Positions 50,058 through 59,040 of a DNA stretch of 64,000 nucleotides are shown here, in pieces. The translations under genes and the position numbers were made by a program. Origin of the DNA: Nocardioides soli (GTDB lineage Bacteria > Actinomycetota > Actinomycetes > Propionibacteriales > Nocardioidaceae); assembly GCF_014191495.1 (NCBI RefSeq), contig NZ_JACHWR010000002.1:1116001-1180000 (forward strand), written 5' to 3'. Numbering within the stretch: position 1 is the first letter of the stretch; each line of letters starts with the position of its first letter. Under the pieces are notes generated by a model. That model searched no databases and was not told where the DNA came from. It was given only the letters and a program-made list of their open reading frames with translations.

Positions 50058-53000
50058 TCACCGGGCGGGACCCGCGTGATCGGGGTCTGTTGGCGGCACG
50101 TCGTGGCATGGCCGGAGCGTGGTGGTGGTTGTCGCTGCGAGTCGCTGCTCGGCTGCCCGGCGCCGGGACTGAGGATCGGCCTTGGCTGTCTTCTTGCGCT
50201 CTTCGGCGTTGATCTCATCGATGCGGGCCTGGGCGTAGGCCGGGCGGTTGCGGTCGCGCTCCATGCTCTCGGTGACGGTCTGGTGTTCGAGGATGCCGGG
50301 CGCGAGGTGCAGCTTTTGGCGGAGACGTTCGAAGCCGTCGAGCCAGCGCTCGGAGCCGCGGGATCCGAGGATGCGCGCGGCCTGGTGGATGAGCTTCTGG
50401 CGGACGTCGGTCTCGGCCCAGTGGCCGGCGGTGCGGAGCAGGTGGTCGATCATCGCGTCTCCGAGCGGGGACCGGTTCTCGACAGCGGCGGTGATCGCGT
50501 CGGCACCCTGAGTCTCGAACAGCTTGGCCGGGTCCAGGCCGTCGGGCAGGTCGAGTTGAGTGGGGTCGAGGTCTGCGGCGGTCAGGTGCCAGAAGGCCTT
50601 CTGCGCCGACTTCCACCCGGCCGGGTCGGAGTCTGTGGCCACGGCGATGCGGTCGCGGCCGTTGACCATGTCGATGTTGGCGCGCAGCAGCTTGATCTGG
50701 TTGATGGTGAGCGCGGTGCCCATCGGGGCGAGGCCGACGGCGGCGCCGTTGCTGCCCAGGGTGATGGCCAATGCGTCCATGGGGCCTTCGACGATGACCG
50801 GGAGCGCGCCGTGGGCGAGAAGTTCTAGGGCTTCGGCGTATCCGCAGAGTGCCTCGCCCTTGGTGAAGATGCTGGTGTTGCGGGTGTTGAGGTACTTCGG
50901 TCCGGCGAAGTCGTCGTCGGTCTTGGTGGGGTTGCGACGGCCGACGAACCCGAGGATCGCCGCTCCTGCGGGGTCCTGGGGGTCGCGGATGGGCATGACC
51001 AGTCGGTCGCGGAAGAAGTCGCGGTAGTACTTCGTGCCGTCGTCGCGTTCACGCCGAGTGACGAGGCCGGCCTGTGCGAGTTCGTCGAGGGTGGCGCCCT
51101 GGTCGGTGAGGTGGCGCATGAGGCTGCGGCCGCCTCCAGGTGCGTACCCGATGGCGTAGTTGGGCTGCTCGGTCAGGTCGGTCCCCATCCGCTCGCGCAG
51201 GTAGTCCGGCGCCCACGAGCGCGGGTAGCAGGACTCGAAGTAGGCCAGTGCCTGCTGGTTGAGCTCGTGGATCCGCTCGGCAGGGATCTCGTTGGGGTCG
51301 GGGAAGGCGTTCTCGGCGGTGACCTGGTCGGTCTGTTCCCACGGCAGGGGCGTCGCGTACGGGTCCTCGACGTACGGGTAGTCGACGGCCGCGACGGCGT
51401 CGTTTGGCGTCGTGTCGTGCTCGTCCGGTGGCGGTTCCCGGTCGACCGGCTCGGTGGCGATGGCGTCGTACGGGGCGGGGGAGTGGAAGACGGGGGCGCT
51501 CTCGTGGTCGGGCTGGTCGCGGTGGAAGGCGGCCATGAACTCGTCGGCGTCCTCGGGTGGCAGCAGGTCGGGGTCCGCGGGGATGTCGGCCTCGGGGTAC
51601 GGGGCCGCGTCGTCACGGGGTGGCGGCGCGTCTGTCGGCTTGTCGGTGAGCATGGCGATGCGGAGTACGAGCGCGTCGGCGACCTCGACGCCGGTCAGGC
51701 TCCCGTCTTGGGGGACACCGGCCAGTGCGCTGGCGAGGATCTCGGTCGGGCTCCAGCCGTGGTGCTCGCAGGCCTCGTCGACCGCAGCCACGAGCGCGGG
51801 CCAGGCGGGAGCCTTCTGCAGGTAATCGGCCTTGGTGGTGCCGACGAGTTCGGCCAGCGCGGTGCGCCATGTGGGCTGCAGCAGGTTCGCGGAGTGCTCG
51901 TCGGCGCCGAGTGCAGCCGGCCCGAGGTGGGGAACCATGCGCCACCACAGCGCGGCGGCCTGCTGCTCGTCGGGCAGTGGCCGAGCGGCCGCGGCGGTGT
52001 CCGTGTCCGTGTCCTGGTCGCCCGACAGGGACGGATCGGTGGCCAGTGCCTGCTTGATGTAGTCGGTCACGGGCAGCCCGGCGCGTTCGAGCCGGGCAAG
52101 TCGCTGGCACAGCGGGGTGATCCACGGGTCGGCGCGAACGTTGTCGGGCAGCACCTGGTACCAGGTGCGCTGGGAGAAGGGGTAGCTCGGACGTGCCGAG
52201 CGGACGGCCCGGTTGAGCGTGGCCTGGTAGGCGCCGGGGGCGCCGATGGTGCGGTCGCCGGTGGGGTGCAGGTCGTTCTCGTCGGTCCCGGCAACGGCTC
52301 GCCACACCGCGAGGTCGGCCCGCAGGTCGGCGTCCTGGTCCTCGAGGAAGGGCTGTGCCCACACGGGTGCGGTGGCTCCGGTCCATCCCCGAGCCTGTTC
52401 CCGTACGGCGTCGATCTGCTCACGCACGAGCTGGTGGTAGGCGGCCGTGAACGGTCCCCAGTCGTGGGCCTCGGCCAGCCGGGCGGGGATGCCGGGCAGC
52501 CAGGGCAGCGGCCCGTCGGTGGGCGGGGGAGCGTCCGGGTCGTGTGGCCGGGCCGCGGTGAGTTCGGTGACGAGGTCGTCGATGCGGGCGTCGAGCACGG
52601 CTGCGGGGTCGCGGGCGTCACCGAGCGAACCGACGCCCACGGCGGCGGTCAGCAGCTTCAGGGGGCTGTGCTCGTCGAGTGCAATGAGCGCGAGGTGGGA
52701 GCGCAGTGTCGGCCACGCGGGGGCCTCGGTGAGCCCGGTGAGTAGTGCTTCGGCGTGCGCGTCGATCTTGTCCATGCCGAGCGGGCCGATGAGGTTCTCG
52801 GCGCCGGCAGTGACGGCGTCGTGGTAGCGGGCGGCCATGTCGCCGAGCAGCTGGTGCGGGTTGCTCTGTTCACGCAGCGCGGTGGTCGCGGAGACCGGCG
52901 AGCCGTCGCGGCGCAGCATCTCGGCGATCCGGTCGAGCGCTGTCGGCGGGATCAGCGCCTCGGGCCGGATCAGGTTGTGCGGGTCGCCGTCGGAGGCGAC

Positions 53001-55973
53001 GTTGAGATAGAGGTGGTTGGCGAACTTGCCGCGCGACAGCGCGACGTAGAGCAGGTTGCGGTCTTCGTCACCGGTGAGGACGACGTGGCAGGTGCCGGTG
53101 GTGATGCCCTGTGCGCCGTGGACAGTGGTGGCGTAGCCGAGCTGGACCGTCTTGGAGACGTAGTCGGCGGGCAGAGTGATGGTCTTGCCGAGTTGGTCGT
53201 GGACCACGCGCAGGGAGCCGTCGGCGTTGACCATCTTGACGTGCCAGCGGTCGCCGTTCTTGACCCAGTTGGTGCGGCTGATGCGTAGGCGGCGATCGTT
53301 CTCGCGGGTGATGATCCGGTCACCTTCGGACACCTTGGTGCCGTCGGCCAGCGTCAAGACGGGTCCGATTTCCTTCTCGTCGAGTCCGGCGAGGCGGTCG
53401 TTGCGGGCGCGGGTGTTCAGCTCGGCGACGAGGCCTCGGGTGGGCGCGATCAGGACTGAGTCGGTGCTGTCGGCCCGGTCGGCGGCCCACGCGGCGTAGG
53501 CCTGGTCGGCACAGGCACCGAGGTCGCCAACATGGATGCGTCCCCGGTCGGCGTAGAACGCGATCGCCGACGGGTCGCCGTCGCGCAGCGCCAGGGTGGC
53601 GGCTGCTTCGGCGTGGTTGAGGCTGCCGTCGGGATTGCGGAAGCGGTGGACTTCGCTGAGGGTGACGGCGCCGATCTGGTGGGCGATGTCACGCAGGACG
53701 CCGCCGGCGGCGACCGAGGCGAGCTGTCGGTCGTCGCCGACGAGCCGCACCTGGCCGCCGCGGGAGGTGATGTAGTCGATCGCGGCCGCCAGATCGGTGG
53801 TCGCGGCCATGCCCGCCTCGTCGATCAGGACGAGGGTCTTGGGGTTGATCTTCTCCATCCACGCGGGTGGGTTGCCGTTCTGGGCGTGCCACACGAGCTT
53901 GGCCAGCGTGTCGGCGCGAACCTTCTTTCGACCCGGCCGCCACGGCCCGTTCAGGAGCCCCTTGGCCTTCGCCGCACCCGCATTGCGGGTCTCGGGATTG
54001 ATCGAGGCGCCGAGTTCTTGCGCCGCGACCGCGGACGGAGCGAGGCCGAGGACGTCACCGCCGGAGTCCTGCCAGGCGCGGGTGAGGACCTGCATGGCGG
54101 TGGTCTTGCCGGTACCGGCGGGCGCGAGGGCGAGCTGGACGGCGCGGCCGCTGGTGGCCATCTCGCGGACCAGGGACTGCTGGGCGGCGTTGAGCTGGAG
54201 CTCGTTGGCGGCGGCTTCGGCGATCGCGATGCCGACGCGTACCTCGCTGATGGTGCGGCCGCCGGTGCGTCGGGCGGACTCGACGATGCGCCGTTCGGCG
54301 TCGATCACGGCCGGGGATGTGTACTGGCGGGCGCCGGCGAGGCTGTAGACGCTGACGATCTCCTCACCGTCGCCCCCGTGTTCGGTGCGCTGCAGGGGAG
54401 AGGGGACCGTCACGTCCTGCTCGGCCGCAGTGGTCGCGTGGGTGAGCGGGTCGGGGTCGTTGAAGGCGATGGAGTGCTCGCCGATCGCGGTGGCCACCAC
54501 GCGGTCGACGGCGGCGTCGAGGTCGGGCAGCCGGACGCCGTGGGCGCGGGCCTGGCGCTGTGCTTCGGCGCGCAGGTGCCAGACCTGCCAGGTCGCACGG
54601 TCCTCGGCGACGCGCTCGACGACACGCTGCGCGGTCTCGGCGGTCCATTCGTCGGTGACGTCCTGGGCGTCCGGGCGGTGGCCGAGACAGTCCTCGATCA
54701 TGTCCCGGACGGCCTGCTCACCACCGATGATCGCGGCGGCCTCGGCCAGCCACGCGGCCCGCTGGTCGGCCTCGGCGCGGGGTGCGTGCTTTGCCTGCCG
54801 GGTCTGGTCCCACGCCTTCTCCGCGAGGGTGACGGCCTCACCTTCGGTCGGCGGCCGACCGTGCTCGGTCTGGAAGGCGGCCGCCAGCTCGCGGCGGCGG
54901 GCCTCGATTGCGCTGTGCCGCTTGGACCAGGTCTTAGCCAGCCGCTCGTCGACGCCGACGATCTCGCGCACGGGCCGCTTGTCGACACCCTTATCCAAAC
55001 CGCTCCTGCGGTTCTCGAAACGAACCCCCAGCCGGGCGATGAGCTCGGACTCGATGAGGGTGTTGTACATCTCCGCGAGGGTGACGTTGGCCTTGTAGAG
55101 CACCCGTCCGTCGACCGCGAGCCAGCGGCCGGTCTCGTCCTGGACCTTGTTGCTGACCGCGACGTGGGTGTGCAGGTGCGGGTCGGAAGAGCGTGCGTCG
55201 CGGTGGGTGAACATGCCCGCGATCAGGCCCTTCGCCTTGACCTGCTGGAGGCCGCCGCGGCCGCGGCGCGTGAACAACACTTCCTTCTCCAGCCACGAGA
55301 GCGTGGCCTCGACAGCCGAGTGATGGGCGGCCTCGATCTCCTTGGCAACGTCGCGATCGGCCAGCGCCCACAGCGTCGAGACGGATTTCACCGGGGCGAA
55401 GGTGAGGTCGTACCCAGCGACCGCGGTGGTCTGTTGGCGGGTGGCCTTAGCCATGAAGGAACCGCGTTCGCGATCGTCGATCGGGGCCCGACCGTGCTCG
55501 CGGTGGAAGTGCTCGTTGCCCAGTTCGGTGCGGATCCGCGCGCGTTCCTCGGCGGGGACGGGCGTCTTCCAGTGCTCACTGTGCTGCAGGTTGTAGGCGA
55601 TGTAGCGCTTCGCGGTCTCTTGGATGAACTCCGGCTGGTTGCCCCGGTGGATCGCGAAGACGCGACCGAGCTGGGAGGCCTTCTTCGCCTGCGCGACGCT
55701 CTTGCCGGCGTCCAGAGCGGCGTTCTCCAGCCGCTCCGCGTCCGGGTGACGGCCCTCGCCGAACAGGTTCCGCATGTGGGTCTCGGTGACCTCGGAGCCC
55801 GCGGTGAGCCCGAGGTCACCGAGACCGGCACCGAACCAGCGGCCTGGTGACTCGCCCTTTTCGGCGTAGTAGTCGGCCAGTCCCTGGTGGCCGCGGTCGG
55901 TCGCATCGTGCACGGCGACCTGACGGGTCAGGTATGTGTACCCGTCTCCCGCGGTCAGCTTGTGCACACCCAT
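50058..55973 (-). CDS. MobF relaxase fused to helicase and DnaG-like primase
   Basis: 1971 aa from ATG 55973; an upstream GTG at 56015 lies inside the regulatory motif and is unlikely. N-terminal relaxase (about 1-330): MGVHKLTAGDGYTYLT, RQVAVHD with tyrosines in LADYYAEKG, and metal triad SSDPHLHTHVAVSN (His266/268/270). RecD/TraI-type helicase (about 600-1050): LAPAGTGKTTAMQVL, VLIDEAGMAATTD, TTVHGAQGIT and YVALSRGKF. C-terminal DnaG-like part (about 1590-1900): ALAYFESCYP, FRDRLVMPIRDPQ, GFVGRR, Toprim VIVEGPMDALAITLG and ATDSDPAGWKSA. It nicks oriT, unwinds DNA and probably primes the complementary strand. Confidence 0.92.
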   Translation of the reverse strand: MGVHKLTAGDGYTYLTRQVAVHDATDRGHQGLADYYAEKGESPGRWFGAGLGDLGLTAGSEVTETHMRNLFGEGRHPDAERLENAALDAGKSVAQAKKASQLGRVFAIHRGNQPEFIQETAKRYIAYNLQHSEHWKTPVPAEERARIRTELGNEHFHREHGRAPIDDRERGSFMAKATRQQTTAVAGYDLTFAPVKSVSTLWALADRDVAKEIEAAHHSAVEATLSWLEKEVLFTRRGRGGLQQVKAKGLIAGMFTHRDARSSDPHLHTHVAVSNKVQDETGRWLAVDGRVLYKANVTLAEMYNTLIESELIARLGVRFENRRSGLDKGVDKRPVREIVGVDERLAKTWSKRHSAIEARRRELAAAFQTEHGRPPTEGEAVTLAEKAWDQTRQAKHAPRAEADQRAAWLAEAAAIIGGEQAVRDMIEDCLGHRPDAQDVTDEWTAETAQRVVERVAEDRATWQVWHLRAEAQRQARAHGVRLPDLDAAVDRVVATAIGEHSIAFNDPDPLTHATTAAEQDVTVPSPLQRTEHGGDGEEIVSVYSLAGARQYTSPAVIDAERRIVESARRTGGRTISEVRVGIAIAEAAANELQLNAAQQSLVREMATSGRAVQLALAPAGTGKTTAMQVLTRAWQDSGGDVLGLAPSAVAAQELGASINPETRNAGAAKAKGLLNGPWRPGRKKVRADTLAKLVWHAQNGNPPAWMEKINPKTLVLIDEAGMAATTDLAAAIDYITSRGGQVRLVGDDRQLASVAAGGVLRDIAHQIGAVTLSEVHRFRNPDGSLNHAEAAATLALRDGDPSAIAFYADRGRIHVGDLGACADQAYAAWAADRADSTDSVLIAPTRGLVAELNTRARNDRLAGLDEKEIGPVLTLADGTKVSEGDRIITRENDRRLRISRTNWVKNGDRWHVKMVNADGSLRVVHDQLGKTITLPADYVSKTVQLGYATTVHGAQGITTGTCHVVLTGDEDRNLLYVALSRGKFANHLYLNVASDGDPHNLIRPEALIPPTALDRIAEMLRRDGSPVSATTALREQSNPHQLLGDMAARYHDAVTAGAENLIGPLGMDKIDAHAEALLTGLTEAPAWPTLRSHLALIALDEHSPLKLLTAAVGVGSLGDARDPAAVLDARIDDLVTELTAARPHDPDAPPPTDGPLPWLPGIPARLAEAHDWGPFTAAYHQLVREQIDAVREQARGWTGATAPVWAQPFLEDQDADLRADLAVWRAVAGTDENDLHPTGDRTIGAPGAYQATLNRAVRSARPSYPFSQRTWYQVLPDNVRADPWITPLCQRLARLERAGLPVTDYIKQALATDPSLSGDQDTDTDTAAAARPLPDEQQAAALWWRMVPHLGPAALGADEHSANLLQPTWRTALAELVGTTKADYLQKAPAWPALVAAVDEACEHHGWSPTEILASALAGVPQDGSLTGVEVADALVLRIAMLTDKPTDAPPPRDDAAPYPEADIPADPDLLPPEDADEFMAAFHRDQPDHESAPVFHSPAPYDAIATEPVDREPPPDEHDTTPNDAVAAVDYPYVEDPYATPLPWEQTDQVTAENAFPDPNEIPAERIHELNQQALAYFESCYPRSWAPDYLRERMGTDLTEQPNYAIGYAPGGGRSLMRHLTDQGATLDELAQAGLVTRRERDDGTKYYRDFFRDRLVMPIRDPQDPAGAAILGFVGRRNPTKTDDDFAGPKYLNTRNTSIFTKGEALCGYAEALELLAHGALPVIVEGPMDALAITLGSNGAAVGLAPMGTALTINQIKLLRANIDMVNGRDRIAVATDSDPAGWKSAQKAFWHLTAADLDPTQLDLPDGLDPAKLFETQGADAITAAVENRSPLGDAMIDHLLRTAGHWAETDVRQKLIHQAARILGSRGSERWLDGFERLRQKLHLAPGILEHQTVTESMERDRNRPAYAQARIDEINAEERKKTAKADPQSRRRAAEQRLAATTTTTLRPCHDVPPTDPDHAGPAR

Positions 55974-55987
55974 CACGCCATGGAGAA

Positions 55988-56014
55988 GCAACCGCGGCGA
56001 CCCGGTTTCGGACA
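55988..56014 (-). promoter_or_regulatory. Bipartite transfer motif, site 5 (relaxase)
   Basis: On the minus strand TGTCCGAA (56014-56007), 14 bases, GTTGCTTCTCC (from 55992). A two-codon frame ATG-GCG-TGA follows at 55981 and overlaps the relaxase start region, with the relaxase ATG at 55973. It faces site 6 across the divergent intergenic gap. Confidence 0.72.
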
Positions 56015-56123
56015 CCTGCCCGGCACCAATTTCCGACAGTGCATGGGGTGCGAGGGATCTGGTGAGGTTCGAAGTCCGGTCGGTGGAGTGGCGTGGTGCG
56101 GTTCAAATTCGGTGGATCGGAAG
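56015..56123. other. Divergent relaxase/128-aa gene spacer, candidate oriT region
   Basis: About 110 bp between the two opposed motifs. MobF relaxases usually nick near their own gene, so this is the natural place to look for oriT. The sequence contains short repeats (GGTGAGG, GGTCGGTGG, GGTGCGG) but I see no convincing long inverted repeat, so the assignment is by position only. Confidence 0.3.
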
Positions 56124-56150
56124 TGTCCGATTCGGGTTGGGCGAGGTTGC
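56124..56150 (+). promoter_or_regulatory. Bipartite transfer motif, site 6
   Basis: TGTCCGAT (56124-56131), 14 bases, GTTGCCTCT (from 56146). As at site 1, a GTG 14 bases later opens a short frame (VKGCGRSP) before the 128-aa gene. It belongs to the inverted duplicate and keeps the exact spacing although the 14 bases between the halves differ. Confidence 0.65.
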
Positions 56151-56216
56151 CTCTTGCTTGTGAAGGGCTGCGGTCGATCTCCGTGACGTTGCAAATCAAG
56201 GAAGAGGTGGTCCCCA

Positions 56217-56603
56217 GTGGGAAAGGCAGCACAGGCACAGGCGGGTCGGGATCGGGCACGGGATGCTCGGCTGAAGGCGGCGCGTGAGCGCCGGCTGAAG
56301 TTGGACCCGGACCAGTTGGCCCGTGAGCGGCGCATCGACGAGGCCGTGGTCGACGTCGAGGTCGCCTGGGAGGAACGGACCCGCGCGGAGCAGGCGGTCA
56401 CGGACGCGGACGTTGCGGCCGCGTGCGCGATAGAGCGGCTGCTGGCGGAGAAGCTCGCGGTCAAGGACGTCGTGCAGCTCACCGGACTCGACCAGGCGAC
56501 GGTCCGTCGGCTGCGCCAGCTCACCACAGACGACAACGAGCCCGACAACGGCATGGACGAGGGCCGCACCACTGTTGCGGGTGCCGAGGCCGAGGTGGCG
56601 TGA
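56217..56603 (+). CDS. Small charged coiled-coil protein (copy 2)
   Basis: 128 aa, start GTG 56217 with GAAGAGG upstream. About 89 percent identical in protein to copy 1 (19978-20364), differing mainly in residues 40-90; the last 39 codons are identical in DNA. Same predicted long helix and C-terminal HTH-like segment (LAVKDVVQLTGLDQATVRRL). It is divergent from the relaxase, which supports a role in relaxosome assembly or control of relaxase expression. The stop overlaps the next ATG by one base. Confidence 0.75.
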   Translation: MGKAAQAQAGRDRARDARLKAARERRLKLDPDQLARERRIDEAVVDVEVAWEERTRAEQAVTDADVAAACAIERLLAEKLAVKDVVQLTGLDQATVRRLRQLTTDDNEPDNGMDEGRTTVAGAEAEVA

Positions 56604-57424
56604 TGCTGAACCGGCCGAGGGTTGTGATTGGGCGACGGCGTCAGCACGAGCCGCTGAGATCGTGGTCGGGATGGTCATTGACTTCGATCCTGATCAACCC
56701 GGCTGAGGTCGTCCAGGTCCGTGACGCGGGTTGGTCGGCCGACGCGCCGCCGCGACCTCGAGACGGGGAGCGGAGCGTGGGCACGGCCGATGGCCTCGGA
56801 TTCGGCGTCGACGACTCCTGGCACAACCCGGTCGAGGTGGTCCGGTGGTCAGAACTCGAGGCGATCGCCAGGCAGTGCCCGACGAGGTTCGCGAACAGCT
56901 CGTCGAGTTCCAGGGAGCGGTGGCGGCAGCACCAGTCGGCCTACCCGCGGTTCACCGCGAGCGCGGCCGCGGTTGGGTGTGGCCCGATCATGGCCGGTGA
57001 ACCGCTGACGGCGCGACAGGAGGCCTACGTGCGGGAGCACGAGGCCTTCGAGGCCAGCGAGGTACTGCCGGCGTGGGAAACAACGGCGAGCGGAGCTGGA
57101 TGCCGAGCGGCTTCGCCTTCACGGTCGGGCCGTGGGCTGTCCGCTGGCGCGGACGCCGGCGAGCTCCTCGAGCTGCTCGACGACCAGCAACTCGACCAGC
57201 AACTCGACCGGGACACCAATCCTGTCGACAGCTCGTCCGCGGGGTCGACCGGCACCGAGGTGCGCGCATGCGCCCAGGATGAGCACGGACACGTCACCCC
57301 CACTGACGTGCCCGATGGCGAGGCGGAATTCCTGCGCGAGGCCGCCTACCACCGCGAGTCGATTCGGTCGGCTCACAAGGCGACCGCGCTGGACGCGCCG
57401 TCTCGAGGCGTGTGGGGCCGGTGA
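56603..57424 (+). pseudogene. Frameshifted second copy of the unknown 248-aa protein
   Basis: The first 80 codons are identical to copy 1. The frame then shifts: copy 1 reads EAIARAVPDEVRQHLVEF, while here the open frame gives RQCPTRFANSSSS and the copy-1-like residues VPDEVREQLVEFQ sit in another frame. The frame is restored at RWRQHQSAYPRF and lost again after EVLPAWE, where LDAERL appears out of frame. The open frame happens to stay free of stops to 57424, so it could pass as a gene, but the compensating shifts mark decay. Confidence 0.7.
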
Positions 57425-57474
57425 TCGCGAGCACGCCGGTTCGGTTCGCCTCGCTGGCGATCACGGCCCTGGTG
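57421..57474 (+). pseudogene. Remnant of a second thermonuclease gene (signal region only)
   Basis: GTG overlapping the previous stop, then IASTPVRFASLAITALV, clearly related to the start of the intact signal at 19235 (IASKPVRLLSLAIVALVVL). Homology ends at about 57474; the following bases are unrelated. This shows the same gene order as the other arm of the inverted duplication and fixes one deletion breakpoint. Confidence 0.65.
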
Positions 57475-57634
57475 GAAGGCGCAGCAACCGTTAGGTGCCC
57501 GGACACCGGAAGGGATCAAGATGCACCAATGGTCGGGGCCGCGTTCCCAATAGGGCCCCTCACCGGGAACCCGAGCGGACGGGTCTTGCGGGACGCTTGC
57601 GAAGCCTCACGGACCATGACCTGCGACGATCCCG

Positions 57635-58608
57635 GTTGAGGGGCCGAACGGGTCCGGCAAGACGGTCGGGCTCATCACTCCCAACGTGCTGGAGTGGGCT
57701 GGGAGCGCCGTGATGACCATGGCCAAACCCCAGGACCTCGTGCCCGTGCTGGCTCGCCGCGCGGCGATGGGGCCCGTGTGGGTGATCGCCCCGGCCGGCG
57801 CTCCTGGAATCGACACCGCTGCGTGGTCACCGGTCGACTACTGCACGGACGCCGACGCCGCAGATCGGATGGCTGAGTGGCTGGTCGACTCCTCCGGCAT
57901 GACTGGCGACCCGAAGGCGCGGCCGTGGAATGCGCAGGCCCGGAAATACCTCAAGGGACTGCTGCTGGCCGCCCAGCTCTCTGGCCGTGGAGTGGCCGGC
58001 TTCGTCGAATGGGCCTACAAGGGTGAGCTCGCGCGCGACCAGGTCGAGCACATCCTCGCCGACAACGATTTCGTCGAGGTGCTCCGCGAGTACCGCAGCA
58101 CCTGCCGCATCCACGAGGAGGGCAAGGGGTCAGTGATGTTCACCGCCTTCGGGCTCGCCGACACCTACAACCGTCCGACGGTGCTGGAGTCGGCACGCCG
58201 CAGCGACTTCAGCGAAGCCGACCTCTTCCGCGACCGACCGGCCACCCTGTTGATGGTCACTCCTCAGTCAGAGGTCGACCGGTTCACGCCGTACTTCACC
58301 GCGCTGATCTCCTCGATCGTTCACGAGGCGGAGCAGCAAGCCGCCCAAGCCGGCGGACCGGTGACGCCGCGGCTGCTCCTCCACTCGACGAGGCGGGGAA
58401 CGTGTTCAGGTACCCGCGGCTGCCGCACCTGCTCACCACCGGGCGGGGCAACGGCGTGCAGCTGCTGCTCGCCTACCACGACATCGCCCAGCTCGAGCAC
58501 CTCTTCGGCGCCCGCGACGTAGCGCGGACGGTGCTGTCCAACGCCAAGATGCGGCTGCTGCTGCCCGGGTTGGGTGACCTCGAGACGCTGCGGCAACTCG
58601 AGCGTTGA
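57635..58608 (+). pseudogene. Remnant of a TraG/VirD4-like coupling ATPase
   Basis: In one frame (57635-58390) it reads VEGPNGSGKTVGLITPNVLE (Walker A), then WVIAPAGAPGIDTAAWSPVDYC and GLLLAAQLSGRG, typical of TraG/VirD4. At about 58385 the frame shifts, and the Walker B-like DEAGNVFRYPRLPHLLTTGRG continues in the next frame, ending GLGDLETLRQLER at 58608. The N-terminal membrane part and the last third are missing. It is unlike the intact coupling protein at 37139, so it comes from a different transfer system. Confidence 0.75.
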
Positions 58609-59040
58609 TGACGGGCTGGCCGCTGACGGGACGAGGAAGATGTCGCGCCGGGTTGTGACACATGCGATGGGCGCAGCCGCAAAAAGAGCGAACGAGCCTT
58701 CAACTCTCGTCGATACGACTGTGGTGGGTGCGATCGCGATGGGGGGTGAGGCTGATCGCTCTCCTGCGAGCCCGAAACCGTAGGCATGAGGACTGCCTCG
58801 CGGCACCATTCCTGACCGTGAGTCCATTGAACGGAACAACGACGTTGTCCAGGGACAGCGCGCGGTGCATGCTCATTGTCGTCATCAAACGGGAACACTG
58901 CTGGATCGGTGGGTGGCCGAGGCCCTCAACCGGACTCACGTAACCTCGGATCGTAACTCAAATCCATGCACTCGCCGGCCTGAAACTGGCGGCATGCGAA
59001 CACTGGTTTGACCATCATCTACATCCCAAGGAGGTGCCCA
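58609..59040. other. Non-coding junction before the dioxygenase cluster
   Basis: About 430 bp with no gene I can support. GC content drops towards 59000. It contains the junction between conjugative-element remnants and the catabolic genes; no terminal repeats or attachment site are obvious. AAGGAGG at 59028 is the ribosome site for the dioxygenase. Confidence 0.5.

Larger units (their letters stand above)
56124..57474 (+). repeat. Inverted duplication, right arm
   Basis: Counterpart of 18984-20460 with the same gene order. The second gene is frameshifted and the thermonuclease reduced to its signal region, so this arm is the decayed one, except for the intact 128-aa gene and the identical block 56485-56843. 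Confidence 0.8.

Noticed and set aside
53532..55850. Plus-strand open frame of 772 codons
   Set aside because: Antisense to the relaxase-helicase gene, whose HLHTH and Walker motifs are unmistakable; a GC-skewed shadow.
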